Origin: Coemansia sp. RSA 1804
Lineage: Eukaryota > Kickxellomycota > Kickxellomycetes > Kickxellales > Kickxellaceae
Reading direction: 5' to 3'
Assembly: GCA_027578815.1 (NCBI GenBank)
Contig: JANBTH010000335.1
Location: 1-20,357, forward strand
Length of the DNA: 20,357 bases
Program-made: the position numbers and the translations under genes
Notes under the pieces: generated by a model
Told to the model about the DNA's origin: nothing
The model's database searches: none
Seen by the model: the letters and a program-made list of their open reading frames with translations, nothing else
Shown here: positions 16,791 through 20,357 of the stretch, one piece after another
Position numbering within the stretch: position 1 is the stretch's first letter
How the letters are laid out: every line of letters begins with the position of its first letter

Positions 16791-16871
16791 AATTATTTTC
16801 AATGCAACAACAAAAATTGAAATGGAATAATAAAATGCTTAATCGTCTATCGCCAAGAAAAAAGATAGCGC

Positions 16872-16879
16872 TTTATATA
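16872..16879 (-). promoter_or_regulatory. TATA box of the 16566-16790 gene
   Basis: The minus strand reads TATATAAA, 82-89 bases upstream of the ATG at 16790, followed by a pyrimidine-rich leader. Confidence 0.45.
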
Positions 16880-17077
16880 TTCTGCCAAATGAAAAAGTAA
16901 AGGCAAAAAATTCTTCTTCAACTAGTTTTCCTCTTACGCATATTTTAAAAGCTGCAATAGTAAGTGTGCATTTGTCTGTATGAACATATCACGCATTCTA
17001 AAATAGCGTTAAATTAAATATCTAGTTTAATGTTTTAGTATAAGTAATTAAACCATGGTTTTCTATTCATGAAACGT

Positions 17078-17101
17078 GAAAATTAAAATTAAAATTAAAA
17101 A
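17078..17101. repeat. AATTAA-type short tandem repeat
   Basis: Three to four copies of a six-base AT unit (AAAATT) stand in a row. This is a simple repeat with no evident function. Confidence 0.6.
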
Positions 17102-17126
17102 TATGCACGTATTGTTCACATGAGAG

Positions 17127-17143
17127 TATCCAAATTTTGGATA
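17127..17143. repeat. Inverted repeat TATCCAAA-T-TTTGGATA
   Basis: Two perfect eight-base arms around one base, in AT-rich DNA between the orphan gene and the second F-box-like gene. It could be a binding site or chance. Confidence 0.4.
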
Positions 17144-17253
17144 TTGATAGTGAGATAGGGCTGCCATCCTCCTTTTTTTTCTTTCTGCCTTTTCCTATTC
17201 CTTACTGAAAAACGTACACACATACACGTGTTAATGTTGACATCTACTTTGTA

Positions 17254-17276
17254 GAAAGAAAGAAAGAAAGAGAAAT
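17254..17276. repeat. GAAA microsatellite
   Basis: Four perfect GAAA units followed by GAGAAA. More GAAA copies occur near 17380 and 17409. Confidence 0.7.
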
Positions 17277-17585
17277 GGTAACAAATTAGAAATGTGACTT
17301 TCAATATATATTTCCTTTAGTTTGGGGATTGGGGAAGAAGAACCGTGCAAAATGAAAAATAATTGAGAATTGAATATCGAAAGAAAGAAATTATTCACAT
17401 ACACAATAGAAAGAAAATCAAAACAAATTGTCATTTCATTGCTGCAGAATATAAACACTTGTTCATTTGTCCTTTTTTTCATTTCATCTAAAAAATATTT
17501 TATTAATTGTCAATAGCCATTTCTCTTTTTATTTTAGTGCTTTATACCTTGTAAAAAACATTTTTTGGCCTCAAGTATAGTAATA

Positions 17586-18275
17586 ATGCTGCCAGATGAA
17601 GTACTAGCCAAGGTGGCCAAGCAAGCTACGGCACTTCCAAAAGGAGTAAAACCAAGCCTGGAGCACTGGATAAACTACCAACTCCCGCTGGTGCAGGTGA
17701 ACCAAGCCTGGCGCAATGCTCTGATTCCCATTGTGTTTGACACGGCCTTTATCGCATGCACTGAAAAAAAGGACTATGTGGAGGACAAGTTTGAAAAGAT
17801 GCACACGGTAAGCAATCCGCATATCAGCAGCAGTTGTGAAATTACGGAGATGCACTGGCAGAAACATGTGCCTTCCCAGCTTGTTGTCACAATCGATGCC
17901 CAGTGGGATGTGGTGAATGCCATTGGTAAGGTTGTGGAGCAGGTGGAGGCCAACAGGTTTTACCTGCGGAGCGTGAAGAAGGTGTATTTGGAAATTACCA
18001 CATATGACGATGCAGACAGCCTGTGGTCGCTGTTCAGTAGTAGTCAGCAAGCCTGTGACAGTGCACACAAGTTTGCTGGTCTGCTTAACTACCTGCGTGA
18101 GCTAAACGTTTCGGTTCATAGCAAGAACAAGAATGCGCTGATGTTTGTTAAAACGTTGTCAGATGTTACGAAAAAGCATTTGGAAGCATTTGATATTAAC
18201 ATGAGTGTTAGTTTGCTGAATTGTGATTACGGGAGATCATCGACAAAGGCCAAGGAAATCGCAAAGGAAGAGTAA
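17586..18275 (+). CDS. Short F-box-like protein, second of a tandem pair
   Basis: Probable SCF adaptor-like protein of 229 aa, paralogous over its whole length to 15415-16095. The F-box-like start MLPDEVLAKVAKQA and the following HWINYQLPLVQVNQAWRNALIPIVF align residue for residue with the first copy. Later blocks also align (SQLVVTID, VKKVYLEITT, LRELNVSVH, FVKTLSD). I set the start at ATG 17586 because it matches the MLP start of the first copy. The frame continues seven codons upstream only to a TTG. The C-terminal tails differ: this copy ends in a charged stretch (TKAKEIAKEE), the first in SKL-like hydrophobic residues. Two overlapping AATAAA words lie about 95 bases after the stop. Confidence 0.7.
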   Translation: MLPDEVLAKVAKQATALPKGVKPSLEHWINYQLPLVQVNQAWRNALIPIVFDTAFIACTEKKDYVEDKFEKMHTVSNPHISSSCEITEMHWQKHVPSQLVVTIDAQWDVVNAIGKVVEQVEANRFYLRSVKKVYLEITTYDDADSLWSLFSSSQQACDSAHKFAGLLNYLRELNVSVHSKNKNALMFVKTLSDVTKKHLEAFDINMSVSLLNCDYGRSSTKAKEIAKEE

Positions 18276-18367
18276 ATGTAGCGTAAAAAACTAGTTAGTC
18301 TTTTGATGTCGGCGTATTTTTCATTGCTTGTGTAGCGTTGTTCTTCTTGGTAATTTGCACACAGAAC

Positions 18368-18377
18368 AATAAATAAA
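18368..18377 (+). terminator. Overlapping AATAAA poly(A) signals of the second F-box-like gene
   Basis: AATAAATAAA contains two overlapping AATAAA words about 95 bases downstream of the stop at 18275. Confidence 0.45.
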
Positions 18378-18505
18378 CGAATAGTGTAAAGATTTTTAAA
18401 CATGTAACATTTACTGTAGATGCTGTGGTAGCAGTATCAATAAAAAAATCCAATCAATTTAAACTAGATAAACCTCAACAACAAAAGTCAGAAAAATTAT
18501 GTGAG

Positions 18506-19273
18506 CTACACAAGGTATGTGATTAGTGCAAGAATGATTGCCAAAGCAGCATTCAACTGGGCAGCGGGAGCGTTGCTGGTCGAGAGATTGTCGGCGGAGT
18601 TGGATTGATCGCTGGAAGCGGAGGCGGCGGAGTTTTCCGCATCACTGCCAGAGCCATTTTGAGTATCAGATTCCGAATGGCTGTCAGAGGCATCGGACAT
18701 GGAGGTGGAATAACTCGTGGTTTGGAACTGGTTGGGGAAAGTGATGCCGAGGAAACCGGGCAGATCATCGAATATGGTGGATGGAATTGACTGCGTCTGG
18801 GTGGCTAATCCGGTTTCCTGCGCAGGCGACGTTGGAGCAGGATTAGCCACCAGTTGTTGTTGCTGCTGAGATGGATAGGGTGCGTTGTTGCCAGAAAGAT
18901 TCTGAGGGTATCCAGCAGCAGTATTCTGAGCAGGAACGTAGTAATTGCTGTTGCTAGGTTGTTGCAGACTGTTGCCGTTGTATTGCTGCTGAGGAGGAAT
19001 ACTGTTGTAATTGCTGGAGAAGGGAGAGCCAGAGCCGTATTGATCGGGGTACTGGAGATTATCGTTGGCGTAGGGATCGGAATTACCAGAGCCGTAGGGA
19101 TACATGGCATCTGCATTACCACCGCCATCAGCATTGCCAGAATCGTCCTGAGGCATGTAATTGTTGTTGTTTTGGCGCCTGTACAGATGGCAGGCACCGT
19201 TGTGGTGGATGATTTGGTTGGCAGCCACGGCAATGCTAGCAAGAGCAAGAATGATGCAGGGAGATGAACGCAT
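18506..19273 (-). CDS. Secreted, probably GPI-anchored, N/Q-rich cell-surface protein
   Basis: A 255-aa cell-wall or surface protein without a recognisable enzyme domain. Residues 1-18 form a signal peptide (hydrophobic ILALASIAVA, likely cut after AVA). A dibasic YRR at 31-33 followed by QNNNN is a good Kex2-type processing site, which would release a short cysteine-containing propeptide. Residues 34-145 are low-complexity, rich in N, Q, G, Y, P and D. A short ordered-looking part follows (STIFDDLPGFLGITFPNQF, about 165-183), then a Ser/Asp/Asn-rich stretch. The protein ends in a hydrophobic tail (ALAIILALITYLV) with no charge after it, and small residues near 233-234 suit a GPI attachment site. 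A TATA box lies about 115 bases upstream of the ATG at 19273. I cannot assign a family. Confidence 0.75.
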   Translation of the reverse strand: MRSSPCIILALASIAVAANQIIHHNGACHLYRRQNNNNYMPQDDSGNADGGGNADAMYPYGSGNSDPYANDNLQYPDQYGSGSPFSSNYNSIPPQQQYNGNSLQQPSNSNYYVPAQNTAAGYPQNLSGNNAPYPSQQQQQLVANPAPTSPAQETGLATQTQSIPSTIFDDLPGFLGITFPNQFQTTSYSTSMSDASDSHSESDTQNGSGSDAENSAASASSDQSNSADNLSTSNAPAAQLNAALAIILALITYLV

Positions 19274-19949
19274 TCTGTTATGCTTTTATTAATTTTGTTT
19301 ATGACAGTATTGCAAAGCTTTATGTATGGTATGAGTGGAATTGCTGTGTTGAGGAGAATGAGAGAGAGCATGGCTTGTTTGGGAGGTTATATATGACAGA
19401 CAGGAGAATGTTAAATAACCAGCGTCTGTGTAGCAATGGCACATTTTCTCATGAAACTTTTCTGGTAAAGTATAGAGGAGATGCATCCGCCCTGATAGAA
19501 GTGGGGAGTTCTGGTGATATCGGCGGGTTCCTGACGTATTTCATAGACTGATCGGCTGCCTCGCTCATTCACAAGAGTTGAGTCAGCTGCACCAGCTGAT
19601 GCATCGCGCATCTTGCTGCATCCATCCAGCATTGGCAGAAGCCAGCATGTCGTTTGGGGGGGGGGGAGAAAGAGATTGTCCCGTGACCACCAAAAAGGAA
19701 AGAGTAAAATAGCTAGAGTTGGGTGCATTTCAGATGCGGGCGACTGGGGAGACCGCCAGGGCCAAGAGAGGAAGAAAAAAGAGAGGCAGACGCAGTTTTG
19801 GCGCATGCACGCATGAGGATAGAAGAAGAGACTCAGCTGACTTTGAAAAAAAGATCCTTTTTTGTTATTTCCTGTTTTCTTTCGGGACGAAAATCATCCC
19901 TCCTTTCCTCGTCTTTGTATGAGAAAAAGAGGAAAAATAACAATTGGGC
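19274..19949. other. Divergent promoter region between the surface protein and the right-edge gene
   Basis: It holds the TATA box of the surface protein (19387-19393) and a run of 11 guanines at 19656-19666. The sequence from about 19670 to 19950 is purine-rich with GAAAAAGAGG-type words. No gene seen; the open frames there have no family content. Confidence 0.45.
19387..19393 (-). promoter_or_regulatory. TATA box of the surface-protein gene
   Basis: The minus strand reads TATATAA, 114-120 bases upstream of the ATG at 19273. Confidence 0.5.
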
Positions 19950-20357
19950 ATGGAAAACAGCAACGACAATGACAATAACAAGGTAATTTTATCATTTCCT
20001 TAATACATGCGTTGTTTTCTTTTTTTCTTTCTCTTTCCTGCTCCCTTTCGTTCCTTTTGCTCCCTTTTCATCAAGCTTGTTTAATATTCTTTTTTCATTT
20101 TCTATTCTCTCCTCCTCCATCCCTCTGCACTATATTCCTTATTCCTCAGCTCCCTTTTTTATTGTTGTTGATAGGAGGAATTCGACAGGCATTCCACATT
20201 GTACATTAGCATACGCAACAGAGGCAATAGCAGCAGCAAACAGCAACAGCAGCAGATGCACACGCCGCGGGCGATACAAAAGCAGCAGCAGCAGCAAGGG
20301 GCGCGGCGGGGGCTGACGCCGCGGATGGTGGAGCTCAGCAGACGGCTCGGCGACATT
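19950..20357 (+). CDS. 5' part of an unidentified gene, spliced, cut by the right edge
   Basis: I propose exon 1 at 19950-19982, coding MENSNDNDNNK, with a donor AAG|GTAATT. The intron of 192 bases is pyrimidine-rich and ends TTGTTGTTGATAG at 20174. Exon 2 runs from 20175 to the window end in the same phase, reading EEFDRHSTLYISIRNRGN, then two glutamine runs and QGARRGLTPRMVELSRRLGD. Exon 2 lacks any in-frame stop, and its final 60 bases are GC-rich, like conserved coding sequence here. Without splicing, the first ATG in the frame is 20256, which would start after part of the glutamine tract. I do not recognise the family. The glutamine runs are encoded by CAG/CAA repeats, so repeat-length variation is likely. 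Confidence 0.45.

Larger units (their letters stand above)
16791..17585. other. AT-rich intergenic region with simple repeats
   Basis: It holds the TATA box at 16872-16879, a hexamer repeat of AATTAA type at 17078-17101, an inverted repeat TATCCAAA/TTTGGATA at 17127-17143, and a GAAA microsatellite from 17254 with scattered GAAA copies to about 17415. No gene is seen. Confidence 0.45.

Noticed and set aside
1..20357. tRNA, rRNA or CRISPR-like arrays
   Set aside because: I looked for tRNA T-loop signatures, rRNA-like blocks and regularly spaced repeats and found none.

Overview
The window looks like nuclear DNA of an early-diverging fungus. It has a fungal monofunctional catalase, a Fet3-type multicopper oxidase, a CorA-type metal transporter, a Pex8-like peroxin ending in SKL, a DOG/GPP-type HAD phosphatase, and a pair of short F-box-like proteins of a style I associate with Kickxellomycotina (Zoopagomycota). 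That taxonomic guess is inference from gene content, not from a marker gene. The five longest genes have no introns in their coding frames.

The layout is a compositional mosaic. GC-rich, strongly GC3-biased islands hold the conserved genes: a C-terminal gene fragment at 1-99, catalase at 2493-4013, multicopper oxidase at 4884-6560, CorA at 10278-11699, the Pex8 candidate at 11894-13840, and HAD phosphatase at 13931-14605 (minus), which converges on Pex8. Long AT-rich stretches between them hold small lysine-rich orphan genes, all on the minus strand (850-1446, 7546-7845, 16566-16790). Each has a TATA box 80-130 bases upstream of its ATG.

The AT-rich tract 6561-10277 also holds a 452-bp near-palindromic element (8599-9050). 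It is flanked by TA on both sides and ends in CAG...CTG inverted repeats, the form expected of a non-autonomous Tc1/mariner MITE. An isolated 49-codon proline-rich frame lies at 9434-9583.

The right part holds two tandem F-box-like paralogues (15415-16095, 17586-18275), a secreted, probably GPI-anchored, N/Q/Y/G-rich surface protein (18506-19273, minus), and the 5' end of a gene leaving the window (exon 1 19950-19982, exon 2 from 20175). That last model needs one 192-base GT-AG intron.

Functionally, catalase and the Pex8 candidate both concern peroxide or peroxisomes, and the oxidase and CorA concern metals. Fungal genes are seldom co-transcribed and I see no operon-like coupling. The observations most worth checking are the MITE, the orphan genes (one has a PPPY motif in a basic N-terminus, a layout also seen in rhabdoviral matrix proteins), the GQN variant of the CorA signature, and the unanchored Fet3-like oxidase.
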